From assembly GCA_030052745.1 (NCBI GenBank), contig JANBVO010000021.1, positions 1 to 64,000 of the forward strand: a stretch of DNA of 64,000 nucleotides, written 5' to 3'. The translations under genes and the position numbers were made by a program. Under the pieces are notes generated by a model, which did not search any database, was not told the origin of the DNA, and was given only the letters and a program-made list of their open reading frames with translations. Each line of letters opens with the position of its first letter. The first letter of the stretch is position 1. The DNA comes from Pleurostoma richardsiae (taxonomy: Eukaryota > Ascomycota > Sordariomycetes > Calosphaeriales > Pleurostomataceae). This document shows, one piece after another, positions 44,120 through 54,923 of the stretch.

Positions 44120-46289
44120 ATGGCGGAACCGACGGTAGCAGAATTGAACGAACGCTTCGCAGCGGGCAACAATGAGCTGGAGCCCGATGTCATCGCCGAG
44201 CTGCAGTCCATTATGCGGCTGCATCAGCTGTCGCCGCAGGACTTGTACTTCAAGTGGGAGTCCTACTGCATCAAGCTGGACGTGGATGAGCTGCAACCCA
44301 CGGTAGAGAGGCTCAGGGCTTTCAAGCAAGATCTGCTGGATGCACTGGAGAAGAGCACGCGCACACAGGCGCATAGCAAGCCGGAGAAGCGAGTCGGCGC
44401 GACACCAAGGACTGTGGTCAAGAACGGAGGAGATGTCTTCGGCATGTGAGTGCGCCCAGGTCCTGTTCCCCCACACATGTATGGGTGCTAATAGTACCTA
44501 CAAGGCTTGACAGCCTTGTCCCCAATACCCCCGGTGGGAGGCCCATCAAGAACTCTGCCAAGAGGAGGCAGGTGGAAACGCCATCAATGTCCCGAGTCAA
44601 GGCAGAACACATGAGCAGCTCGCCAGATTACAAGACTCCGTCAAGGCTGGACGAGCAGGTGAACTCAATGCTCCCGTACGTTGTCCTGACGGATGTGGCC
44701 CATCCTTTGACAATGCTAACCCGTAACAGTCCGTCGTCCTTCAACGACCGACCGAATGCCGGCGACATCATCGAAGTCCTTAACGACCACCTACAAGCTC
44801 CCGAACCACCGATTGCCCCCTTCGGGGAGTCGCGTGTCAAGTTGACGGCGGCCTCGGACCAGAAGAAGCTGGGATACAAGCCATTGTCGATGAAGCTTTC
44901 AGAGGCGTCGGAGATCTTGGATGATAGGATAGATGACTTCATGAACCTCGTCATGGAGCACCATAAGCTGGACTACTCGGCATTCGGGAGTGCAGCAAGC
45001 CAGAGCACAACTGAGATTGTCGCAGTGGGCCGGATTGCCTCGGATTCCGCAGAAGGGAAGCTCAATGCCGCGTCCCTGGTGCTCGAAACGTCGCGCCGCA
45101 TGGGAGGCGGTTTGCGAATTCCCCTGAACCTGGAGAAGTTGAGGGGCTATCAATTTTTTCCCGGCCAAATTGTCGCTCTCAGGGGGAGCAATACCTCGGG
45201 TCACGACTTTGCCGTCAAGGAAATACTTGACATTCCTCTCCTGCCCAACGCCGCTTCGACGCCAGAAGCCCTAGAGGCCCACCGCGAGAAGTTAAGGGGC
45301 GGTCCAGATGCCATGGACTCGGACGCTGATCCACTACCCTTGAACATCATGTTCGCATCCGGTCCTTATACTGCAGACGACAACCTCGATTTCGAGCCCC
45401 TGCACCAGCTATGCAGCCAGGCAGCGGACACCTACGCCGATGCCGTTGTTCTTGCTGGGCCGTTTATTGACATGGACCACCCGCTCATAGCAACGGGAGA
45501 TTTCGATCTGCCAGACGAGGTGGTCGTAGAGCCCGACACAGCCACCATGTCCACCGTCTTCAAGTATATGATCTCACCGGCACTGAACAGGCTAGTCGCA
45601 TCTAATCCTAACGTTACCATTCTCCTGGTGCCGTCCGTCAGGGATATCATCGACAAGCACGTGTCCTGGCCACAGGATCCCTTCCCCAGGAAAGACCTCG
45701 GCCTGCCAAAGACGGCCAGGATCATCGGCAACCCCATGACGCTGTCCATGAACGAGATGGTCATGGGTATCTCGTCGCAGGACATCCTCTATGAGCTGCG
45801 GCACGAGGAGCTGGTTGGCGGCAAGCAGGCGGACCCAAATCTGCTATCGAGGCTGTGCAGGTACCTCATCGACCAGAGGCATTACTTCCCTCTCTTCCCT
45901 CCCACGGATCGACAAAAGCTGCCAAAGGTCGGCACCGCAGAGGGAGTCGCCGCTGGAGCCATGCTCGACGTCAGCTACCTGAAGCTCGGAGAGATGGTGA
46001 ACGTGAGGCCCGACGTGCTGGTAGTTCCAAGTGCCTTGCCCCCATTTGCGAAGGTGAGCCAGCTCATCAAACGAGCGTTCTTCGTGAGAGTCGTCCGCTA
46101 ACTAAAGCACAACAGGTCGTGGAAAGTGTCCTCGTAATTAATCCTGGGTACCTCTCGAAGCGGCGGGGTGCTGGCACTTATGCTCGGGTGACACTGAATC
46201 CTCCGTCTCTGTCTGATATAGGGAGCGGAGGAGGGATGATGGGCCACAGAGTCTTTGACAGGGCCCGGGTGGAAATCACCAGGATATGA
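44120..46289 (+). CDS. pol12: DNA polymerase alpha subunit B (Pol12)
   Basis: 664 aa in four exons (44120-44445, 44505-44675, 44730-46053, 46116-46289). The B subunit of the polymerase alpha-primase complex tethers the catalytic subunit and takes part in priming and telomere capping. Visible parts: an N-terminal helical domain (VAELNERFAAGNNELEPDVI), a Ser/Thr-Pro linker (LVPNTPGGRP, YKTPSRLD) that in yeast is a CDK target, an OB fold (YQFFPGQIVALRG) and the inactive calcineurin-like phosphoesterase domain (VVLAGPFIDMDHPL, LLVPSVRD, IGNPMTLSMNEM, VLVVPSALPPFAK). The 54-nt second intron contains no stop, so it is called from its splice signals. Confidence 0.93.
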
Positions 46290-46406
46290 TCATGTGGGAA
46301 GCATGTGCACGGGGCGGGACAAGGAGTATGGGTATCGATCGGGATATGATATTTTGCCATGGTCATGGCTGGGTATGGTAGCCTCTTTATACAATTTCTA
46401 GAGCAC

Positions 46407-47837
46407 TCAAGCGTCCACTCTCCGGCGCTTGTCGCTCCCGTAGCGATCTTCTTCCCGGTCCCGTGAGTAATCCCGCTTCCTCCGGTCCCGGTAGTCGTCA
46501 CGGTCATCTCTTCTCGGAGAGCCGGACCTCGACCTCCGTCTCTCTCTGTCACGATCTTGTGGCCTGTATCTGTCTTCGTCCCGCGATCTGTCGCCCCGCG
46601 GCCCTTTTGGTGCCCCAGGGACATCCTTCCTCTGACCGAGCGGAATAGCATTCGCGCCCTGCCCGCCCTCCCGCCCTCCGTCTCGGAACTCGCCTTCTCC
46701 TCCTCCGTACCGATCACTCGGGTACCTCGGGTCGTCCAGCATGCCCCAGCGGCCCGTGTCCTCCGACTTGAGGTCCCTGTACTTGCTCGCGCCCTTCTTG
46801 CCCAGCTTCGTCATGTCGCGCATCTGCAGCGCCTTGGGCAGCAGCTCCCGGTTCTTGATGTCGTCGGCGAACCGCGACCCCATGATGTCGCGCCGGTCGA
46901 GGCCCTCGGCGCCCATCTCCTCCTGGTAGAAGGCGCCCTTGTGGAAGTACTTCTGCATGTAGGCCATCTTGCCGCGCGATTCGCGCTCCTCGCGCTGCCG
47001 CGCCAGGTGCTCCTCGTCCTCGGCCCGCCGCTCCTCCTCCGTCAGGTTGCGCCGCCGCTCGACCTCGGCGCGCTCGCGCTCGCGCGCCTCGATCGCCTCA
47101 CGGGCCCGCTTGATGCGCCGCAGCTCCCGCAGCTTCCAGGCCGCGTACTCGGCCTCCGGGTCGACCTCGTCGGTCGTGTCGACGTCTGAGTCCGGCTCCA
47201 GCCCGCCGTCGGACTCCCAGTGCAGCCGGCCCGCCTGCTTGGCCTCGAGGTCCTTCTTGATCTGCTCCTCGACGAGCGCGTCTGCCGCAGCCCTCTTTTC
47301 CGCCTCTTCTTCCTCCTCCGTTTTGACGGGTGCGGGGGGCTCTTTAGCTTCGCCACCGGGGCCTTTATTTCGGTCCTCTTTGCGTATGAACTTTGGCCGC
47401 ACCATCAGCCGCCTCGGCGCCTCCTCCTCGCTGCTGCTCTCTTCCTCCTCGGAGCTCTCACCCTCTTCCTCATCACTTCCCTCCTCATCTTCCTCGTCCT
47501 CCTCATCTTCCGTCACGAACCCCTCCTCCTTCGCCTTGCGCTCGATCTCGGCCCGCGCTTTCGCGGCCGCCACCCGTCTTGCCTCTTCCTCCGCCGCCTG
47601 TTGTCTCCGCGCTGCGAGGTCGACCTTGCCCAGGCTTCCGCTGCTAATGATCTTCCCCGCACTGGGCACCTTCGGTGGCGCCGCGATGGCGCGCTTGCTG
47701 GTTGCTACCGCTGCCTCCTCCTTCTCTTCGGTCTCGTCGTCGCTGGCTTCTGATTCGGAGGACGACGCGCCCGTCGGCTTGCCAGCGCGGTAGCGCGCGG
47801 GCCGGGTGGGGTTGGCGGTCATGCGCTTTGGAGGCAT
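46407..47837 (-). CDS. mfap1: MFAP1-like spliceosomal protein
   Basis: Single-exon protein of 476 aa, starting at the ATG giving MPPKRMTANPTRPARYRAGK; an open frame extends upstream but looks like leader. It contains long Glu/Asp/Ser-rich and Arg/Glu coiled-coil segments, then the conserved MFAP1 core RGKMAYMQKYFHKGAFYQEE and LPKALQMRDMTKLGKKGASK, and an Arg/Asp-rich RD/RS tail typical of splicing factors. Human MFAP1 and its fungal orthologues belong to the spliceosomal B complex, together with Prp38. The gene ends 117 bp from the convergent pol12. Confidence 0.9.
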   Translation of the reverse strand: MPPKRMTANPTRPARYRAGKPTGASSSESEASDDETEEKEEAAVATSKRAIAAPPKVPSAGKIISSGSLGKVDLAARRQQAAEEEARRVAAAKARAEIERKAKEEGFVTEDEEDEEDEEGSDEEEGESSEEEESSSEEEAPRRLMVRPKFIRKEDRNKGPGGEAKEPPAPVKTEEEEEAEKRAAADALVEEQIKKDLEAKQAGRLHWESDGGLEPDSDVDTTDEVDPEAEYAAWKLRELRRIKRAREAIEARERERAEVERRRNLTEEERRAEDEEHLARQREERESRGKMAYMQKYFHKGAFYQEEMGAEGLDRRDIMGSRFADDIKNRELLPKALQMRDMTKLGKKGASKYRDLKSEDTGRWGMLDDPRYPSDRYGGGEGEFRDGGREGGQGANAIPLGQRKDVPGAPKGPRGDRSRDEDRYRPQDRDRERRRSRSGSPRRDDRDDYRDRRKRDYSRDREEDRYGSDKRRRVDA

Positions 47838-48514
47838 CTTTGGAGTTGTGCTGGCGTGATGACGATTGAGGAAAGGTGTCCGAGTGCAGTCTGGTGAAGG
47901 TGATTTTCTGCAAAGCAACTGGAATGCAGCACGCGGCTGGGAATTTTAGGTGCGGCTCTGGGGAGCAGGAGGCGCTGTTGGAAGCTAGTTCGGTGGGGTG
48001 GAATGGCTGGCTTTAGCGCACCGGCAAGCTCAGAGGCGGAGTAGTACCTGCATGAAGTGCTGCGACCGAGGAATGAAGCGTTTCGCTAATAATGCTTTCT
48101 ATGGAGGGCGCTTCGTATAAGGTAGCTATTTACTTCTACTCCTCTCGCAACTTGCTAAACTTTCCACTCAGCCTGGCTCTGGCCGTCATTGCAGCTTGCA
48201 TCCAGGAAGACCAGCTGTCGAGGATCGGGGGGACGATGTCACGCGGGTTAAACAGATACTCTTCTCGTATCAATATATCTGATTGAGGAAAATGCTGAAA
48301 TGCTTGTCTGTAGACCAATCAGTACTGCAAGTGTCTCGTTCTAGTCAATGCTATCGTTCATAAATCGTGCAACTGCTCTCGGGTGCCTCCTCGAATGCCC
48401 CGTATATAAATCCACGGCCGCAAAGTGTATTGGCAGTCGATCCAGATGCAAAGGAAAGACTCCCGTGGAAGAAGCAAACCTTCAATCAACACTGCCGCTC
48501 ACCTTACCACCCCA
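47838..48514. other. Intergenic, no gene seen
   Basis: 677 bp between the MFAP1 promoter and the 3' end of the next minus-strand gene. Nothing recognised. Confidence 0.5.
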
Positions 48515-49191
48515 TCATTTCGGCCGGAAAGCCAGCGCCCCAAAAGCGCGATCCAGCTCCTCACCCGGATCCGGTGCCGCCATCTCGCTCACACCAGCCG
48601 CCGGACCAACACCACCACCACTACTCCCAGCAGCGCCCAGGCCCCTCCCGTCCCCGCTCGGCGCCGCCCCCGGCAGCCCCAGCCCGGAGTGGCCCGCCGG
48701 CGGCGACGCCGTGCCGCTCCTCTCCGGCTCCAGCAGCCGCGCGTCGCTGTCCAGCCAGCCCGGCGCGACGCGGCGCTTCTCGGCGAGCTCGCGCGCGCGG
48801 ATGCGCTCGTCGAGGGCGCGCAGCTCGGCGTCGGCGTCGGCCTGCAGCTTGGCGACGTGGGACTGCAGCGCGCGGCACGAGGCGATGATGTCGTCCGGGT
48901 GGGCGGCGTGGCCCGACTGCGAGACCACGTACCGCGGCTTGCTAGCTCCCGCGGTGCCGTCGTCCGCCGCGGAGACGGAGATGTTGATCACTGAGGGTGG
49001 GAGGGCGGAGGGCATGGTCTTGTAGGTGTAGGGGAGGGTGACAGAGGTGGGGAGATTGACGAAGGGGGAGACGGTCAGGGGGACCTGCTGCAGGAGCGGG
49101 TGCGAGCCTGGGTAAGGTGGAATGTTAGTTGGAGGGCGTTTGGAGGTCTGAGGATGAGTAGAAGCTGGGAGGACTCACGATTGTCGTGCAT
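48515..49191 (-). CDS. Uncharacterised coiled-coil protein
   Basis: About 201 aa in two exons: a 13-nt first coding exon (49191-49179, MHDN) and 49107-48515. Family not recognised. The first half reads as a folded stretch (HPLLQQVPLTVSPFVNLPTS, then LPPSVINISVSA), followed by a helix with coiled-coil character (DDIIASCRALQSHVAKLQAD, then LRALDERIRARELAEKRRVA) and PGWLDSDARLLEPER, then a Gly/Pro/Ser-rich tail of about 60 residues. The gene has a strong GC third-position bias and is divergent from the pICln gene. The tiny first exon is inferred from splice phase. Confidence 0.65.
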
Positions 49192-49586
49192 TGTTACGAC
49201 CTGTTGGATCTCACGATATGTACGGGAGATAGTGCGGGGTCTTTCAACACCGAGTCGTCGACCATGGGTGTTGACAGATTCACTATGAGTCAAAGAAGCG
49301 CTCTTTTTCTTTGAGGACTGTAGAAGTAACGCGGTTTCAACCTCGAAGTCTGGCCAGAAGTGTCGTTGTCGGATCTTCAAGGAAGCCTGGGACGTGACCT
49401 CAGAGGGCATCACGTGCAAGCACCCTTCCACCTTCATGGCGATAAGATAAGAGCTCTACATTCCCACCCCGCCAGAAAGCTTCCCAGGCGCAACGACCCT
49501 CCCTCCATCCCACCTCAACCAGCTTGGAGCCAGCAGAAAAGAACCCATTTCAAGCTCCGTAGCCACTGACGCTCAGAACTTGCGAG
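49192..49586. promoter_or_regulatory. Divergent upstream region, coiled-coil gene / pICln
   Basis: 395 bp between the two start codons, holding both promoters. A minus-strand open frame runs through part of it in frame with the 13-nt exon, so an N-terminally longer coiled-coil protein is possible. Confidence 0.45.
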
Positions 49587-50652
49587 ATGTTGCCCACAAC
49601 TATCAGGTCTCCCCCGTCGCTGAACGACTACATCCCCCTCTCCGAGTACCAGTCGCAGACCCCCGAGACTTTCCACGGCGGGAAGCCCGTCTTGCACTAC
49701 CACGCGACCGGCGCGAAGGCCTGGATCCCCAAGGCCCAGCAGAGCAGCGGCCTGATCATTTTTCCCGCGGACTTGCCGCCATCCAGGCCCACAGGGCCCG
49801 AGAGCGTGGTACTCAATGGCAGCTCCGAAGACCTTCTCGAGCAGAAGATCGACCTCTTCGTCAACTCTGAGTAAGAACGGCCCCATCCCTCTCTTCCTAC
49901 CGCTTTTCAGCCTTGTCTTTGCTAACAAGCGTGCTGCTTACAGGAGCCTCACTCTCTTCTGTCCGGCGACCGAGTCCGGCGTCTCCATCCCCTACCCCTC
50001 CATAACCCTCCACGCGACCAAGCAGATCGGCGGCGCCGACGCGGCAGCTGCCACCAGCAGCGGGGAGCAGGAGGAGCGGCGCTACATGTCCCTCTACATG
50101 CAGCTGCAACTTTCCGACGGCGGTGGCGACGACGAGTCCTTCGAGATCGTCGAGCTGACCATCGTGCCGCCCGAATCGTCGACCGACCTGACGGGGGACG
50201 AGCAGCAGCAGCAGGCGGCGACGGAGGCTGACAAGCTCTTCAAGGCCATATCGGAATGCTCGAACCTGCATCCCGACCCGGCCGACGAGGACGACGACGA
50301 GAACGACGGCTACTACGCCGCCGGCGCCGACGATCGAATAATCTTCGAGGGCGGCGCGGACGGCGGCCAGCCCGAGGCGATCGAGGGCTACAGCGGGGTG
50401 TTCAGCATCGGCGGGGGAGGCGGCAGGCTGCCGCCGCCGATGCCGGGGAGCTCCGGCTGGATCACGGCGGAGAACGTGCACGAGTACTTCGACGAGGAGG
50501 GCAACTGGATAGGCGGCGAGGGCGTCAGCGGCGAGCTGGGCGAGGGGGCGGGGCGCGTGCGTGTTCGGAACGAGGCGGAGAGAGATGCGGAGGCGAATGG
50601 CAAGAACGGAGAGGAGGATAGCAGCGAGAGCAAGAGGCCGAGGACGGAGTAG
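49587..50652 (+). CDS. Methylosome subunit pICln
   Basis: 330 aa in two exons (49587-49870, 49944-50652). It has the PH-like pICln/Lot5 fold: LHYHATGAKAWIPKAQ, LTLFCPATESGVSIPYPSIT, RRYMSLYMQLQL and VELTIVPPES, an acidic patch (DEDDDENDGYY), and near the end the conserved GWITAENVHEYFDEEGNW motif. pICln holds Sm proteins in an open ring and presents them to PRMT5 and the SMN machinery for snRNP assembly. With MFAP1 5 kb away, two splicing-related genes are close, though without sign of joint control. An inserted Gln/Ala and Gly-rich stretch makes it longer than animal pICln. Confidence 0.9.
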
Positions 50653-51159
50653 GGGACTTGAGTCCTTGCAGGGAGCCTATGTATACCCATGGGAGTTAAA
50701 GTCGTGGTGAAAAGGGCATAGAAAGAAGTGCTGGGACGGCTGGCTTGTTCTTCTTCGAAGGGCATTGGGCGTCGGGATTGGAAAAGTCTAGCCTTAGAGA
50801 CCGTGTTCAGTGAAGATATCAGGGTACGTCTCAAATTGGGCGTATCAAAAAGTTTTGACAGTTCTCTGTTGCGCAGCTGTTTGCCAGGTTGTAGATGGCC
50901 GCGAGAGCCATGCCAGCTAGACGTCTGCTAGGATTTCCCTAATGGCCACGAAAGTTTCCATCCTTCCGTAACCTAAAGCACTCGTAGAATCGTCAGCATG
51001 GCTGATGATACATAGCCAGTTTTCTGCGGAACATGTCCTGCCCGTCAACTGAAGAGCAAGAACGCCGTCCGCTGTCATGCTAGCAAGATGCTCCTCCCAA
51101 TACTGATACATATAGTGCAAGTCCAACACTTCTTCCTGTCCTTTACTCCTCACATTCCC
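50653..51159. other. Intergenic between convergent genes
   Basis: 507 bp between the 3' ends of the pICln and BRCT genes. Short frames only. Confidence 0.5.
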
Positions 51160-54100
51160 TCACTCGTCCTGTTCGTCTTCCTCGATGAGCCTTCCAAGGA
51201 TCAAGCTCTGGATGACAAGCTCGTCACTCAAAGTCCTGATCCTTTTCGAAGGCGGTGCAGTCGGCGCAGCGCTACTCGCCCTCTTTCTCTTCTTGCTCTC
51301 GGCTACACTGGGCCCAGGAAGAAACAGCTCCGCCTTGTCCAGCTTCTCGTCCACGTAGACCCAGTCGAAGGGGCGGCCGAGGTCTTCCGAGGCCTTCAGC
51401 TTCGCTCTGGCCTCCTCCGGGGTATACACGCGGGATAGCGAGGCTCCCAAGACGCGCGCGAGGAAGATGTAAGCCATCTTTTTGTTCTCCTCCGACTTCT
51501 TCATGACTAGCAGAATCCTGCTTCCCTCTAGGAGTCGAGGACGTTCCTGCACAACTTCGCACAGCTTGGCGGATTTCGCATCATATGGAAGGAGATTGCG
51601 CGAACGGATCGCATCTCCAAGAAAGGCGGATACACCGGCGCACAAGAGGTACGGTGACCAGTCGATTATCTCCTGTTTATCGAGGCACGTCGTAATCCAT
51701 TTCGGAGCTATGCAAGGCAGGCCGAGTGCAAGAGCCTGCATGTATTTGACCTTTCTCGAGTGGCCGTCCGCAATGAGAGCTGCGAACCCCGTAGACCGTG
51801 CAGCCAAGGCCAGCTTTATCTCTGTATCTGGCGGAGATGAAGTGGCAGAGCTCATCTCGGCCGTCTTCACCGGGGCGACTTCAAACAACTCGTCGAAGCC
51901 GGTAGAGAGTACCTTACCACCGCCTAGTTCAATTTTACGTTCAATTGCCTTTGCGAATTCCATTCTGCCGTCATATTGTTCCGAGCTCTCACCGGGCTTC
52001 TTGGACTGAAATGAAATGGCAAAAGCCATGCCCTCGAATACCCTCGGCACTCGAGACCCCTGTTCCCGAGGAGCAGATTGTCCCTTGGAGACAAGCCTGC
52101 CGGGCCTCGCATTTCTTAGGCTATGCTCAAATGTCGGAGTTGCTGACGGCGACCGACCCAGTTCGTCGGCTGAACTAGAATCTTGCTGATATTGCTTTCT
52201 GGTCAATCTTGTAGACGCCCTCAGGCTCTCTTTGAGTCCTATTTTTAGCTTCGGCAACGATTCCACGCCATCTCGGCGTTTCACCTTGTCGATTGCTGGA
52301 GATGAATGACCCGGATCTCGCGCTGTTGGGTTCTCCTTCGAACTCGACGTGGAACCCTGTGTCAGCGGAGACGTATCATGAGAGAGATCGGGTGTCCTAG
52401 ATAGAGTGCTAAGCGTCGACGTCGAAGGAATGGGAATGTGCGGTGCTGAACTTGATGGTGCCGTGGGTGTGACGTTCACCGTAGCTTGGTCCTGTCGTCG
52501 CGTCCTAGCTCTTGTGCTCAGAGCAGGTGGTGATGAAGGAATTGCCCAACTGGGTATTTTCACTCCGGCCTGTTTCGTTCGAGCAGATGAGGCAGGCTCT
52601 TCAGGCCCGGCTCTTCCAGGTTCAAATGCCTTCCCAGCAGCAGTATCAACATTATCAGATCCAAGGATCTCATGTCGGTAAGAAGTTACCTCTGAAGCCT
52701 GAGCAGGTTGCTTGGGTAAATCTGGTAGCGAAGACACGGGAATATTCATCTCCTGCGCAGATGATCCATAGACCGGCCCCTTGTTGGAAGGGGGCAAGGA
52801 CGTCGGCCGGGAGGCGTCAATAGACGAACTCTTGGGGACATCATCTAAAGGTCTTCCATGAGCCTCAGTTGGGCTCGTTTCTGGAATTGCCTCTCCATTG
52901 TCCGCATCGAAGCTTAGCATAGTTCGCGACAACTTATCACCTTTTCCGAGAGCCTGAAAGGTGGGTGCGGTACTTGGCATCACCTCGACTACCAGATCCT
53001 CCAGTGTATCTGGCTCATCAACGTCTGTGGCTGTGGCTCCATCATCATCCAACAGTTCCACACCAGCGTGTTTCACAGTTTGTTCTTGCGAATCCGCAAC
53101 AGTGCTCTGAGAATCATCGTCGGCATTGTCTGTGGGACCCCGGCTGAGATACTCCTCTGACCCCGACCGAAGTCGGCTCTTTTTCTTATTAGTCGAGGGT
53201 ACTTCAACGTCCTCCGATGATGGTGGGCGGGGAAAGTTGATAGACGTAAGCTGCTTCACAGCGGCCTCCTTCTTGGAGCGGATACGCCGGCGGCGCTGAA
53301 CCTCCTCATCGCCCAAGTCGTCCTCCGAACCGTCGCTTGACTCGGAGTGCAATTCAGAGTCCTCCCTTCTTTCCTGGGACTTTCTCATCGGTTCATACTC
53401 GGCCAAAAGTCCAGGCTGCCGCCCCCTCTGTGGAGAATCATACCTCGGAGAGTCTGGTATCGAGGGCTCCTTCGTCGCCGCACTATGGTAGGGAGTGCTG
53501 TCAACCTGAAGTCGTGACGAAGTGTCGGGTAGGACTTGGGGGCTAGAGATACTGTCAAGCAGAGGAGAGGAGCGGAGGCCACGGGTCTTCAGCGGGGATG
53601 AGATGATGGGATTTGGCGATATCGAATTCTGTGGGAAGTCATTCGGCGAGGGTCGAGATGAGGTCGGACTAACTCGGCGTATAGCCGAAGAGAATTGTGT
53701 CTGCCCAAACAGTTGGGAATCGGGCATGAGAGAGACTCTGTGTTCTGCCCCGAAGGGGTTCCTCGGCGCCGCCGGTGTCTCCGGGGCCGGAGGAGCCAGA
53801 TGATGGTAACCATCGCGAGTGACGCCATGGCGGAGACGGCCAAGGGCACCAAAATCCACAACGCCAGATCTCTCAAGCACGGGTGAAGACTCGGTGTGAT
53901 GACTAGGCAGATTGCTCAAAGCGAAGCTCACAATCCCAGTGTCGTCCACATCCAGGGTTCTTTGCTCATGCGACGTGCTCTGAGACAAGTTCTCAACCCC
54001 GTGGATGGGGTCGGTCGATAGGATAGGATTTGCGAGAGACGGCGAGGAACGTTGGAAATATCGTTCATAGCTCCGCCCATCATTTGACTGGGTCGGCGAC

Positions 54101-54923
54101 TGTGATGAGTCCATTTTGCTGAGCGAAGCCTCGCCTGATGCTCTGAGGGTGGGCAAGTGGTCTGTCCTCACAAACGGATTGGGACCTTCAACAACCGGTC
54201 CGGGATTTGTGTCACCCACGGTCGGCACTGCCCCTCCATCATCAAAGGCTAAGGGTGATGACAGAGGTTCTTGACGACTGCAGTGCTTGGATGATGATCC
54301 ACTAAGAGCATAATCACTCCTCCGGACCGCGAGTTCGGAAAGAGAGGCATCAACGGTTGTGGGTATGCTACATCCACTCAGGTCGCGGTTCTCGTTAGGC
54401 GCGTCTCGTCGTGCCTGGCTACCTGTGGTCCGAGCTCCGAGGTCTTCTACAGGGGTCTGTTCGGCGCCCGGCGACCGTCCGCGCCGCTGACCAACGAGTG
54501 TCTGCAGGACTAGAGATAAATCAGTGTATTGCTCCCCGCACTTTCTTCGCAACGACCAGATTGAGCGATGCACCCGATCTCTTACCTTTGCGACTGTTTC
54601 CGGGCGCCTGCTGTTCCAGTTGGGGACCTGGAGATCTTGCTGGAGCCGAGGTCTGCCCTCGATCGTCGCAAGCCGGCGAACTGCTCGTCTGTGAGACGCC
54701 ACACGCGGTTAGAATGCGATGAGAAGGCGGGTCCACTGAGAGGCGTTCGCAAGGAAGCCATTGGCGAACGACGATAGTGCAGGTGCCTTACCATTCCTAT
54801 GCCGTATTCAATCATGTAGGTGTTGAGGATCTGCTGGCTGTCCTGCGATTCATTTTTGCCCTGCAACGCCTGCTTCTCTGCGGCGGCGAGGCTGCTCTGC
54901 TTCTTCCTGCGCTTAGGAGCCAT
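51160..54923 (-). CDS. DNA-damage checkpoint mediator, Rad9/Crb2/53BP1 type
   Basis: About 1,194 aa in three exons (54923-54792, 54688-54586, 54509-51160). The N-terminus is KRRKKQSSLAAAEKQALQ. A very long disordered Ser/Pro region follows with many SQ/TQ sites for Mec1/ATR-family kinases (NESQDSQQ, SSQSPTQSND, GQTQFSS, DDDSQSTVADSQEQT). The last 240 residues form a tandem BRCT module: FEGMAFAISFQ, TGFAALIADGHSRKVKYMQA, LGLPCIAPKWITTCLD and, in repeat 2, LEGSRILLVMKKSEENKKMA and FDWVYVDEKL. By family it would bridge damage-modified chromatin and the Rad53/Chk1 kinases. I could not identify a Tudor domain by eye. The exon 1-3 joins are supported by phase. Confidence 0.86.

Noticed and set aside
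46557-47793. Plus-strand frames, one very Ser-rich
   Set aside because: Antisense to the Glu/Arg repeats of the MFAP1-like gene.
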